DNA of 27,914 nucleotides from CAG-452 sp045531335 (GTDB lineage: Bacteria; Bacillota; Clostridia; TANB77; CAG-508), in the NCBI GenBank assembly GCA_045531335.1, contig JAZSDU010000035.1, forward strand, positions 1 to 27,914. Reading direction: 5' to 3'. A model generated the notes under the pieces. It searched no databases and was not told the origin of the DNA. It was given only the letters and a program-made list of their open reading frames with translations. Both the position numbers and the translations under genes were made by a program. Of this stretch, positions 14,888 to 22,517 are shown piece by piece. The first letter of the stretch is position 1. Each line of letters begins with the position of its first letter.

Positions 14888-15166
14888 ATGCAAATAACAG
14901 ACGTACGTTTAAGAAAAGTAAATTCAGAAAACAGAATGAAAGCTGTTGCTTCTGTAACATTCGATAATGAATTCGTAATTCATGATATCAAAGTTATCGA
15001 AAGTCAAAATGGATTATTTATAGCTATGCCTAGCAGAAAAACTCCAAACGGAGAATTCAAAGATATAGCTCATCCAATCAATGCTGAAACTAGAGAAAAA
15101 ATCCAATCAGCTATATTAGAAGCTTATGAAGCTCCTGATGCTGAAGTTGAAGAATCAGCAGAATAA
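14888..15166 (+). CDS. spoVG: Septation/sporulation regulator SpoVG
   Basis: SpoVG is a small nucleic-acid-binding regulator that affects septation and sporulation, and virulence and cell-wall traits in other Firmicutes. The 92-residue protein has the conserved start MQITDVRLRKVNSENRMKAV, followed by SVTFDNEFVIHDIKVIE, GLFIAMPSRKTPNGEFKDIA and HPINAETREKIQ. The acidic tail EAPDAEVEESAE is variable in the family. GAAGGCGGTG precedes the ATG. It is monocistronic, with a sigma-H-like promoter at 14800 and a terminator at 15178. In B. subtilis yabJ lies upstream; here murC is divergent. Confidence 0.96.
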   Translation: MQITDVRLRKVNSENRMKAVASVTFDNEFVIHDIKVIESQNGLFIAMPSRKTPNGEFKDIAHPINAETREKIQSAILEAYEAPDAEVEESAE

Positions 15167-15177
15167 TAAATTAAATA

Positions 15178-15206
15178 AAAAAAGCACCTTTTTAAGGTGC
15201 TTTTTT
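15178..15206 (+). terminator. Rho-independent terminator of spoVG
   Basis: AAAAAAGCACCTT (15178-15190) and AAGGTGCTTTTTT (15194-15206) form a perfect stem with a 3-nt loop and a T-tail. Confidence 0.9.
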
Positions 15207-15227
15207 GTTTTGTATAGATATTAAGAT

Positions 15228-15256
15228 TTGACATAATTTCATTATATATGTATAAT
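15228..15256 (+). promoter_or_regulatory. Consensus sigma-A promoter
   Basis: A perfect TTGACA (15228-15233) and a perfect TATAAT (15251-15256) are 17 bp apart. It lies about 47 bp before the start codon of the small gene at 15303. Confidence 0.9.
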
Positions 15257-15302
15257 AAACATAATCTTAGGTAGATTAATTTATAATAAGGAGATGAGAC
15301 AA

Positions 15303-15509
15303 TTGTCTATACCACCTGAGAAAAATTTTCCGAAAGAGGTTCGGGAAGAATTGCAAAATTTAGGAGCTTCAATTGTATCTAAGGTACTGGTTGCCTTTAA
15401 AAAGGGCGATGAACCTACAGAGCAAAAGCTCCAGGAGTTGGAACTTGTATTTGACTGCGAATCAAATGGCAGAATGTGGTACGAATACAAACCAGCTACA
15501 GATGAATAG
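15303..15509 (+). CDS. Small soluble protein of unknown function
   Basis: This 68-residue protein is hydrophilic with no membrane segment or cysteine cluster (one Cys in VFDCESNGRMWYEY). The N-terminal half, PPEKNFPKEVREELQNLGAS, looks helical, and the C-terminal half may form a short beta sheet. I do not recognise it. TTG at 15303 is the likely start because AAGGAG ends at 15293, which gives a 9-base spacing; the ATG at 15294 touches that site. A perfect consensus promoter and a strong terminator make it a stand-alone, probably strongly transcribed gene. An RNA acting from this unit cannot be excluded, but the codon pattern looks coding. Confidence 0.65.
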   Translation: MSIPPEKNFPKEVREELQNLGASIVSKVLVAFKKGDEPTEQKLQELELVFDCESNGRMWYEYKPATDE

Positions 15510-15522
15510 CATTCATCTAAAC

Positions 15523-15552
15523 AAGCACAATTACTTTTTAGTAATTGTGCTT
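15523..15552 (+). terminator. Rho-independent terminator
   Basis: AAGCACAATTACT (15523-15535) and AGTAATTGTGCTT (15540-15552) pair perfectly over a 4-nt T loop. Confidence 0.85.
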
Positions 15553-15587
15553 TGTATTTATTTTTTGAATAAAAATAAATAATTTCC

Positions 15588-15616
15588 TTGCTATTTTTTC
15601 AATAATATTGTATGAT
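15588..15616 (+). promoter_or_regulatory. Promoter for the 15660-19496 gene group
   Basis: TTGCTA (15588-15593) and TATGAT (15611-15616) are 17 bp apart, about 44 bp before the ATG at 15660. No other terminator or strong promoter is obvious until 20573, so this may drive a long transcript that includes ireB-ruvX. Confidence 0.55.
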
Positions 15617-15659
15617 GTTATAAGTAAAAAAAGGAAAAAATAAGGGGGTATAAACCATA

Positions 15660-16064
15660 ATGAAAAAAGTAGTTATATCAATAATGGTTATAGCAATAGT
15701 ACTATTATCCTTTGGAACAGTACTAGCAGTAGAAGAAAAAAATATTTTAGAAACAGAAACAGCTAGTCAATTAATGGATATGAAAGAAGAAACAAAAACA
15801 GAATTGGATGAATATAATAGAAAATATGGTTCTGAGAGTTATGGAATGACAGCTTTTATATTGAATAAAATAAGATTATATAGCATACCACTTTGTTTTA
15901 TAGGTATAGCAGTGGGAGCATTATATCAATATGTATTAGGAACTAGAAGACTAGATATGAAGCAAAAAGGATTTGCTTTAATAGTAGCATTTATTACAAT
16001 ACTTGTAATATGTCAAGTACTACCACTTATATTTGCAATAGTTGTAAGAGGTTGGAGGGGTTAA
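15660..16064 (+). CDS. Small membrane protein with signal peptide and two C-terminal membrane segments
   Basis: The 134-residue product has an N-terminal signal or anchor (about 1-23, ending FGTVLAVEE, a plausible signal peptidase site after VLA). An acidic, helical region of about 40 residues (ETETASQLMDMKEETKTELD) follows. Two strong membrane helices (about 74-95 and 103-128) are separated by a basic loop, GTRRLDMKQK. The layout is loosely like VirB2/TrbC-type secretion pilins, but I see no sequence match I would trust. The AAGGGGG ribosome site is unusual. The stop is 5 bp before the next ATG, and GGAGGGG in its last codons serves that gene, so the two are translationally linked. Confidence 0.72.
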   Translation: MKKVVISIMVIAIVLLSFGTVLAVEEKNILETETASQLMDMKEETKTELDEYNRKYGSESYGMTAFILNKIRLYSIPLCFIGIAVGALYQYVLGTRRLDMKQKGFALIVAFITILVICQVLPLIFAIVVRGWRG

Positions 16065-16069
16065 GGAGC

Positions 16070-18355
16070 ATGAAAGTTTTATTTGCAGTTAATAATGATG
16101 AAATTTCTAATGCAATAGTTAAGAGATATCAAAAAGATTATAAAGAAATACTATCATATAAAAATGTATATTACTTTAATGCAATTTTAAAAGAATTACA
16201 AAAAGATAAAACTTATGACCGAGTGGTGATAAGCGAAGACTTAGAACCATTCGCTAATAATAATTATGATACAATAGATAAATTTTTGTTTGAAAAATTA
16301 GATAACATAAGTGATGAAGCTATAAATGCAGAAGGTAATGATACAGATATTATACTTATTTGTACAGACAGAAGAAGTAAATCAGATGATATGCTAGTTA
16401 AATTATTTGGTATAGGTATATATAGCGCAATGATAGGACAAGACAGAAGTATAGAACAGGTTTGCAACCTAATAAATAAGCCTAGAACAAAGAAAGAAGC
16501 AAAACAGTATTATAAAATAGAGATTGATAATGTAGGTTATCAAGCAGAAGGCGAAGATAGTGTAAGTGAAGCAGAAGTACAAAACATTTTAGCTCATTAT
16601 AAGAGACTTGGGAAAAATGAAGATAAATATGTTGATAGCTTTAATAATATAGTGTCTCAATATACAGATACTCAATTGAAAATTATCATTCGTTATCTTC
16701 CAATTTCAGTAAAAGCAGTATTAGAAGAGAAATCTCCTAAGTATCAACAACTAGTTTCTTTTAGTGGTAAAGTAAATTCTCAAAATTTAAATAGATATAA
16801 TAATAAGACATCAAAGGATAAACAAGAAAGTGGAGTTAAATCACAAATGCTTGAAAATGAATCTTCAAAAACTAAGATTACTAAGCCGATTGTAATCCCA
16901 TCAGGAGTAAATACAACACAAGTAAAAAGATTAATAAAACAAGAAAAACCAAATATAGAACCAGTTTCTGAAAAAGTAATTGAAAATAATATAGAAGACA
17001 AATTTGATTTTGAAGAAATAGAAAAAAGCTTAGAAACTTCTATAGAGAATCAACCAGAAGTTGCTGAAGTAAAAAGAGGAAGAGGAAGACCTAGAAAAAA
17101 TCCAGTTCCTAGTGTTGAAGAGGAAAATAAACCTAAAAGAGGAAGAGGAAGACCTAGAAAAAATCCTATTATAGAAGAGAAAATTGCACAAGAAGAAAAA
17201 GAAGACGAATTAATAGATTTATTCAATTTAGATGATGAAAAAGATGAAGAAGTAAGCAATATTGTTACAGAAGAAACTTCAAATGTCGAAGAAGAATTAG
17301 ATTTATTTAATCTTGTAGATGAAGAAGATTTTGATGAAAATGAGAGTGAAGAAGAACTAATTGACTTATTTGAACTTGATCAAGAAGATAATAATAAAGC
17401 AGAAATAGTTGATGAAGAAGATATACATAGTGAAACAACTGAAATAGTTGATACACAGTACAAATCTATAGCAGATACTAACTTTAGTACATTACTTACA
17501 AAAGATAAAAAGATAGTAAGCTTTGTTGGAACTACAAAGAATGGAACTTCATTTATTGTTAATAATGCTGCACATATGTTAGCTTCTATGGGAATACAAA
17601 CAGCAATATTAGATATGACTAAAACAAGAAATGCATATTATATATATACAAATAGTGAAGAAAGATTAATGGAAACCGCTAAGAAAAGTATATACAAACT
17701 AAGAAGTGGAATTGCAGAAGGAATAAAGGTAAATAAGAATTTAACTGTATATACAACAGTTCCTGATGATAATACACAGTATAATGATGTAGATTCTATA
17801 TTAGCTACACTTCTAAAAAACTATTCTGTAGTTTTGATAGATTGTGATTTTGATACACCAACTGAATATTTTGGCGCATCACAAGAGATATACTTAGTTC
17901 AAAGTATGGATGTGTTAACTATACAACCATTAACAGCTTTTTTAAGGGATTTACAATCAAAAGGGGTATTAAGACAAGAAAAATTAAGAATAGTTATTAA
18001 TAAAGGTGTTAATATAAGAAGTGTTCCTATAAAAACTTTAATTGGAGGAATATCAAAATACAATGATCCATCTTTAACAATAATGAAAGATTTATTTGAT
18101 AAAGATAAAGTTAATTATTGTGTAATACCATTTGAAGTACAAAATTATATAAAATACTTAGATGCATTAATTACTTGTACTGTTTCACTAAATGGATATT
18201 CAAAATCTTTAATAACAGCACTTAGAGAATTATGTAATATGATATATCCTTTAATAAGCAAACCAGTATATTCTCCTAGGGGAGATAAATATAAAGATAA
18301 TTTTTCTAATGAAATGAATGATACTTTAAATAAAATGAAAAGAAAATATCAATAA
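16070..18355 (+). CDS. Large receiver-like / twin AT-hook / MinD-like (TadZ/CpaE-type) protein
   Basis: The 761-residue product has four parts. Residues 1-135 (MKVLFAVNNDEISNAIVKRY onward) look like an atypical receiver fold, as in TadZ/CpaE proteins. About 160-250 is helical. About 260-460 is a disordered linker with two AT-hook motifs, KRGRGRPRKN at 335-344 and 356-365, and three acidic repeats ELIDLFNLDDE (380), EELDLFNLVDEE (408) and EELIDLFELDQE (428). About 480-745 resembles the MinD/ParA fold, but the P-loop is degenerate (SFVGTTKNGTS, 484-494) and lacks the usual GK lysine. The start is ATG at 16070, since GGAGGGG lies 10 bases upstream. It sits between a small membrane protein and a GAF/GGDEF-like protein. 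A DNA-binding positioning or signalling role is inferred; no named family is certain. Confidence 0.75.
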   Translation: MKVLFAVNNDEISNAIVKRYQKDYKEILSYKNVYYFNAILKELQKDKTYDRVVISEDLEPFANNNYDTIDKFLFEKLDNISDEAINAEGNDTDIILICTDRRSKSDDMLVKLFGIGIYSAMIGQDRSIEQVCNLINKPRTKKEAKQYYKIEIDNVGYQAEGEDSVSEAEVQNILAHYKRLGKNEDKYVDSFNNIVSQYTDTQLKIIIRYLPISVKAVLEEKSPKYQQLVSFSGKVNSQNLNRYNNKTSKDKQESGVKSQMLENESSKTKITKPIVIPSGVNTTQVKRLIKQEKPNIEPVSEKVIENNIEDKFDFEEIEKSLETSIENQPEVAEVKRGRGRPRKNPVPSVEEENKPKRGRGRPRKNPIIEEKIAQEEKEDELIDLFNLDDEKDEEVSNIVTEETSNVEEELDLFNLVDEEDFDENESEEELIDLFELDQEDNNKAEIVDEEDIHSETTEIVDTQYKSIADTNFSTLLTKDKKIVSFVGTTKNGTSFIVNNAAHMLASMGIQTAILDMTKTRNAYYIYTNSEERLMETAKKSIYKLRSGIAEGIKVNKNLTVYTTVPDDNTQYNDVDSILATLLKNYSVVLIDCDFDTPTEYFGASQEIYLVQSMDVLTIQPLTAFLRDLQSKGVLRQEKLRIVINKGVNIRSVPIKTLIGGISKYNDPSLTIMKDLFDKDKVNYCVIPFEVQNYIKYLDALITCTVSLNGYSKSLITALRELCNMIYPLISKPVYSPRGDKYKDNFSNEMNDTLNKMKRKYQ

Positions 18356-18386
18356 CACAAGATGTTGAATAATAAGAGGTGATAAT

Positions 18387-19496
18387 TTGAGCCCGTTTTT
18401 AGTTGCAATAATTTTACTAGTTTTTGCCGTAATAATATTAGTAATATATAATTTAAGAATACATAAAAAGATACAGTATTTTAGCAATATTAATGATAGA
18501 ATATCGAATTTAAATGTATTACAAGATTTTTTAGATGCGATTGGGAAAGATTCATCAGTTGACAATAAACTAGAAATTATAAACAATATATTAATAGAAA
18601 AATTTGCAATTAAATATTCTACTATTGTAGTATTTAATGGAGCTGAATACGTTATAAAAGCAACTAATGTAGATGAAAAACATTGGGATGCAATGAAAAA
18701 TTTGCATACAGACGAAATATTTAAAGATAGCGTAATGACAGCAACACCAAAATATGTAACGATAAATAGAGCTGATGAGAAATTGACATATCAAAAAATG
18801 GAAATGGGAAGAGCAAAGTCAGCAATGTTTTTTCCTCTATACATTGATAATGTATACATAGGCTATTGGATTATAGAAGCAAGTGAACCACATGCTTTTG
18901 ATAAAACAGATACAAGTGTTCTAGGAGTTGTAAAAGAGAATATAGTTGCAGTATTAAAAACAGTATCTTATCAAAATACAATAGAAAATATTTATAGAGT
19001 AGATAAGAGTACAGGATTAAATTCGGCTGAATATTTATATGGAAAAGGGAAAAGAATAATAGATAAATATCCTGATAGCTGTATTTGTATGTTCAAAATA
19101 ATAAATATAGAAGAAATAAATGAAAAATTTGGAAGAGATATAGGGACAAAATTAATAATAAGCATAAGTAATATAGTTAAAAGGAGTATTTCTTCGCAAT
19201 ACATATTTGTGAGATATATGGGACCTAAATTTGCAATTGCTTTTTCTGGAGTGGATATTCAGGGAGTAGAAGAATTTGTAAAATCAATAAAGGAAGAACT
19301 TGAAGAGTTTGAAATTGAAATAGAGGAAAAGAAAAATAATTCAAGGAAAAAGAAAAAACAAGAATTTGCTTCTGCGAAAACAAATTTTGTATTAGCAACA
19401 TATTATAAAGGTACAGGATTAGAAGAGGTAACTAAAAAGTTAGAAGAGTATTTGGATGAATGTGATATAAATGAAAGCAATATTAATTGCATATAA
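18387..19496 (+). CDS. Membrane-anchored GAF protein with degenerate GGDEF domain
   Basis: The 369-residue product begins with a membrane helix (about 3-21) and a short linker. A GAF-like sensory domain follows (about 40-165; SAMFFPLYIDNVYIGYWIIE is typical). The C-terminal part (about 185-350) resembles a GGDEF diguanylate cyclase: DKSTGLNSAEYLYGKG matches the usual DxLTGLxNRRxF start and RYMGPKFAIAFSG matches RYGGDEFAILLP. The signature is therefore MGPKF at residues 278-282, which removes the catalytic acidic residues, so cyclase activity is unlikely. A Lys-rich insert (RKKKKQ) follows. The start is TTG at 18387 after AGAGGTG. It lies 31 bp after the AT-hook gene and 14 bp before ireB. A signal-sensing or scaffold role is inferred. 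Confidence 0.78.
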   Translation: MSPFLVAIILLVFAVIILVIYNLRIHKKIQYFSNINDRISNLNVLQDFLDAIGKDSSVDNKLEIINNILIEKFAIKYSTIVVFNGAEYVIKATNVDEKHWDAMKNLHTDEIFKDSVMTATPKYVTINRADEKLTYQKMEMGRAKSAMFFPLYIDNVYIGYWIIEASEPHAFDKTDTSVLGVVKENIVAVLKTVSYQNTIENIYRVDKSTGLNSAEYLYGKGKRIIDKYPDSCICMFKIINIEEINEKFGRDIGTKLIISISNIVKRSISSQYIFVRYMGPKFAIAFSGVDIQGVEEFVKSIKEELEEFEIEIEEKKNNSRKKKKQEFASAKTNFVLATYYKGTGLEEVTKKLEEYLDECDINESNINCI

Positions 19497-19510
19497 AGGA
19501 GGAATGACAA

Positions 19511-19765
19511 ATGATAAGCGATAAAACAATGAATTTTAGAGTAGAAAGAGATAAAAATATAAAGGCAGAGGAGATACTAAAACAAGTATATGAAGCATTA
19601 GCAGAAAAGGGATATAATCCAATAAACCAAATAGTTGGTTATATATTATCTGGCGATCCAACTTATATAACTAGCCATAACAATGCAAGAAATTTAATAA
19701 GAATGATAGAGAGAGATGAATTGTTAGAAAAAATGGTAAAAAAATATATAGGGTTAGATGAATAA
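19511..19765 (+). CDS. ireB: IreB family regulatory phosphoprotein (UPF0297)
   Basis: IreB is a small cytoplasmic protein phosphorylated by the PASTA kinase IreK in Enterococcus, where it lowers cephalosporin resistance. The 84-residue protein is colinear with the family: TMNFRVERDKNIKAEEILKQ (the Thr near residue 6 matches the region phosphorylated in Enterococcus), VYEALAEKGYNPINQIVGYI, LSGDPTYITSHNNARNLIR and IERDELLEKMVKKYI. Its length is normal. AAAGGAGGAATGACAA precedes the ATG. Its last codons overlap the start of ruvX, and DUF1292 follows, the conserved Firmicute ireB-ruvX-DUF1292 order. alaS, usually first in that group, is elsewhere, and three unusual genes occupy its place. Confidence 0.96.
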   Translation: MISDKTMNFRVERDKNIKAEEILKQVYEALAEKGYNPINQIVGYILSGDPTYITSHNNARNLIRMIERDELLEKMVKKYIGLDE

Positions 19766-20189
19766 TAATATGAGAATAATTGGAATCGATTATGGAGAAG
19801 CTAGAGTAGGGATAGCAATAACAGACGAATTAAATATAACTGCTCAAGGGTTGAAAACAATAAATCATAATGGTAATGATAAAGTTTTACTTGCTGAAAT
19901 AGATAAAATAATTGAGCAATATGAGTACAATGTAGGTACAATAGTAGTTGGTATGCCGCTTCATATGAATGGCGATAAGAGCGAAAGAGCAGAGAAAACA
20001 GAAAAGTTTATTCATAAATTAAAGTGCAAGTATAATAAAATTAAGATTGCATCTGTAGATGAGAGATTAACTACTGTACAAGCTCATAGGACAATGAATG
20101 ATTTAGATGTTAATAAAAAGAAAAAAAGAGGATTAGTAGATACGATTTCTGCAGTATATATATTAGAAACTTATATAAATAGAAAGTGA
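19758..20189 (+). CDS. ruvX: Putative pre-16S rRNA nuclease / Holliday junction resolvase-like protein (YqgF)
   Basis: YqgF/RuvX is an RNase H-fold nuclease involved in 5' maturation of 16S rRNA. The 143-residue protein has the first acidic strand MRIIGIDYGEARVGIAITD (catalytic Asp), VVGMPLHMNGDKSERAEKTE at mid-protein (conserved GxPxxxxG region), SVDERLTTVQAHRTM (second acidic motif DERLTT) and LVDTISAVYILETY (final Asp). The start is given at ATG 19758, which overlaps the ireB stop by 8 bases; the ATG at 19770 (giving MRIIGIDYG) is nearly as likely and matches other family members better. Translational coupling to ireB is expected either way. Confidence 0.93.
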   Translation: MNNNMRIIGIDYGEARVGIAITDELNITAQGLKTINHNGNDKVLLAEIDKIIEQYEYNVGTIVVGMPLHMNGDKSERAEKTEKFIHKLKCKYNKIKIASVDERLTTVQAHRTMNDLDVNKKKKRGLVDTISAVYILETYINRK

Positions 20190-20250
20190 TTAAATAGATT
20201 TTAATGTTTTATTATATATAATTAATAAATTGAAAGGAGACAAAAGAATA

Positions 20251-20568
20251 ATGGATTTTGAAAACAATGATATGCTAGAAATGGATGAAGAATTAGACAA
20301 CATTATAGTACTAAACGATGAGGAAGGACAAGAAGTACAATTTGAGTTCTTAGATTTAATAGAATATGATGGAGAAGAATATGTTATATTATTACCAATA
20401 GAAGAAAATGAAGATGCAGGAGAAGTAGTAATATTAAAAGTTGAAGATACAGACTCAGAGGATGAGGAATCTTATGTAAGTGTAGACGATCAAGAAACAC
20501 TTAATACTGTATTTGAAATGTTTAAAGAAAAATTCAAAGATGAATTTAATTTTATAGATGAAGAATAA
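20251..20568 (+). CDS. DUF1292 family protein
   Basis: The 105-residue, very acidic protein contains the DUF1292 pattern: IIVLNDEEGQEVQFEFLDLIEYDGEEYVILLPIEE, followed by GEVVILKVE and a C-terminal helix TVFEMFKEKFKDEF. The family (YrzB in B. subtilis) has no known function and regularly follows ireB-ruvX, as here. The start is ATG at 20251, with AAAGGAGAC at 20233-20241; a TTG at 20230 lies before that site. A strong terminator follows, which marks the end of the operon. Confidence 0.92.
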   Translation: MDFENNDMLEMDEELDNIIVLNDEEGQEVQFEFLDLIEYDGEEYVILLPIEENEDAGEVVILKVEDTDSEDEESYVSVDDQETLNTVFEMFKEKFKDEFNFIDEE

Positions 20569-20572
20569 TCAT

Positions 20573-20616
20573 AAAGAGTAAAGAGCTCCTAAGGTATTAG
20601 GAGCTCTTTACTCTTT
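20573..20616. terminator. Bidirectional terminator between convergent genes
   Basis: A perfect 20-bp stem, AAAGAGTAAAGAGCTCCTAA (20573-20592) with 20597-20616, has a 4-nt loop. It lies between the DUF1292 gene and the convergent acyl-CoA synthetase gene. Confidence 0.85.
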
Positions 20617-20635
20617 GTTGTATAAGAATAATAAT

Positions 20636-22357
20636 CTACATACTTAAATTGTTTCCGAATCTTTTTATTTTTTGAGTAGTTGTTTTTTCAAGAGGTTCTT
20701 TTACAATTTTAAAGTTTTTAATATGTTTATAATTAGGGAGTTTTTTATTAACTTCAGAAATTAAATGTTTAATTTCTTTACTAATTTCATTCTCTGAAAC
20801 ATTATCTTTGCTTAGTAATTGTTTGAATATATCCATATTAGGAAAAATTTTTGCATTAACATAGGTTTCACGGTCATTTTCATAGTTTACCCCTAAAACT
20901 ATACACTCGGAAACTAGAGGACTTTCATTTAAATAATATTCTATTTCTTCAGGATATATGTTTTTCCCGTTTTGAGTTACTATTACACTTTTACATCTAC
21001 CAGTTATATATAAGAAACCATCATCATCTATATATCCTAAGTCTCCTGTATAAAACCAGCCTTTTTTGAATACATTATCAGTACTTTCTGGATCATTATA
21101 ATAACCAAGCATGACATTAGGACCCTTAACGATTATTTCTCCTGTACCATCGCTATCTGGATTATTAATTTTATATTCTACATTTGGAATAGGAAGTCCT
21201 ACTGAATCGGCTTTGTAAAAGAAATCGTTATTTCCTGCAACTAGAGGAGCACATTCTGTTAATCCGTAACCTTGCAATGCTTTAAATCCTAGTTTATAAA
21301 AAGATTCAATTATTTTCGGATTAATTGCAGCGGCTCCTACTATAAAAGTTTTTATATTTCCACCTAGTGATTTTTTTATTTTTTTCTTAACAATTAACCT
21401 TAAAGGTATTGGCATATTATCTATAAAATGCTTTTCGTTGTTGAAATATTTTTCAGGTAGTGACTTTTTTAAAGTAGATACAATTTTTTTATGTACGTTT
21501 TCTAGTAATAAAGGAACACATATTATGAAAGAAGGTTTATATTCATTTATGTTTTTATTTATATATCTTAATCCATCGCAATATGTAATAATGCCTCCGC
21601 CATATAGCACGAGCAAATGGCCTAATGTACATTCATAAGTATGATGAACCGGTAAAATTGATAAAACAACAGTTGTTTTATCAACCTTTACTATTTGAGC
21701 AACTGACATTATATTTGAACATATATTTTTGTGAGATAAACATATTCCTTTTGCATTTCCTGTTGTTCCTGATGTGAATAGTAATATATGCATATCATTT
21801 GGGTTGATTTGTATACTAGAAAAAGATATATCTCCTTCTTTAAGCTTTGAATTTCCTTCGTCAATTAAGCTTTTAATCGTATTAGTGTTTTCATTAAAAA
21901 AGCTATCGTCAAGACTTATGAAAGTGATATCTGTATTTAGTTTTTGCTTGTTTTCTAAAATAGCTTTGATGTATTTAGAATCACCAATTATTGCTTTACT
22001 TTCTGATATGTTTATAAAATTAATTACATCATCAACATGTAGTTCTTTATCAATAGGAACGACAGTACCTATAATAGAAGCTGCGAAATATGATGTGATC
22101 CATGAGTAGCCGTTTTTGCCTATTAAAGAAATTGATTTGTCACGTAAACCTAGATTTATTAATGAGGTTCCTAATGCTTCTACATCATTTTTAAAGCTTA
22201 TATATTTAATTCCGTAGATTTTTCCGTTTTTATCTTTTAATTTAAATGCTGTTCTGTTTTTATATCTTTCTGCAGATTTATATAATAAATCTTTTAAATC
22301 TGTAACGTTATGCACTTTGAAATATTTTGTTTTCAAAATATCTTGTTTTCTTTCCAT
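20636..22357 (-). CDS. AMP-dependent synthetase/ligase, long-chain acyl-CoA synthetase-like
   Basis: This adenylate-forming enzyme probably activates a fatty or other carboxylic acid with ATP and joins it to CoA or another thiol. The 573-residue protein has the ATP motif TSGTTGNAKG (195-204), QGYGLTE (362-368), YTGDLG (436-441), the hinge ITGRCKSVIVTQNGKNIYPEEIE (from about 451) and a C-terminal TTQKIKRF with the probable catalytic lysine. There is no membrane segment. Homologues occur as long-chain-fatty-acid--CoA ligases in gut Clostridia, but the acyl substrate and the acceptor cannot be fixed from sequence. The start ATG follows AGGAGGTAAAAA. It is monocistronic and divergent from the S10 operon. 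Confidence 0.9.
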   Translation of the reverse strand: MERKQDILKTKYFKVHNVTDLKDLLYKSAERYKNRTAFKLKDKNGKIYGIKYISFKNDVEALGTSLINLGLRDKSISLIGKNGYSWITSYFAASIIGTVVPIDKELHVDDVINFINISESKAIIGDSKYIKAILENKQKLNTDITFISLDDSFFNENTNTIKSLIDEGNSKLKEGDISFSSIQINPNDMHILLFTSGTTGNAKGICLSHKNICSNIMSVAQIVKVDKTTVVLSILPVHHTYECTLGHLLVLYGGGIITYCDGLRYINKNINEYKPSFIICVPLLLENVHKKIVSTLKKSLPEKYFNNEKHFIDNMPIPLRLIVKKKIKKSLGGNIKTFIVGAAAINPKIIESFYKLGFKALQGYGLTECAPLVAGNNDFFYKADSVGLPIPNVEYKINNPDSDGTGEIIVKGPNVMLGYYNDPESTDNVFKKGWFYTGDLGYIDDDGFLYITGRCKSVIVTQNGKNIYPEEIEYYLNESPLVSECIVLGVNYENDRETYVNAKIFPNMDIFKQLLSKDNVSENEISKEIKHLISEVNKKLPNYKHIKNFKIVKEPLEKTTTQKIKRFGNNLSM

Positions 22358-22381
22358 TTTTTACCTCCTACACATATGTAT

Positions 22382-22410
22382 AATATATCGTATTCTAATA
22401 AATTAATCAA
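22382..22410 (-). promoter_or_regulatory. Promoter for the acyl-CoA synthetase-like gene
   Basis: On the minus strand TTGATT (22410-22405) and TATATT (22387-22382) are 17 bp apart, about 25 bp before the ATG. Confidence 0.55.
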
Positions 22411-22481
22411 TACCTAATGTTCGACATTTAATTCAATATATAAATCGGTTTATTATATTAACAAAAAAAGCAAAAAAATGC

Positions 22482-22511
22482 TTGACATATCTTGTGAAAG
22501 TGTTGTATAAT
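22482..22511 (+). promoter_or_regulatory. Main promoter of the S10 ribosomal protein operon
   Basis: A perfect TTGACA (22482-22487) and a perfect TATAAT (22506-22511) are 18 bp apart. No further strong promoter is seen before rpsJ. Confidence 0.88.
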
Positions 22512-22517
22512 ATGATT

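Noticed and set aside
15660..16064. Firm call as a VirB2/TrbC pilin
   Set aside because: Only the membrane layout is similar; no other type IV secretion genes are present in the window.
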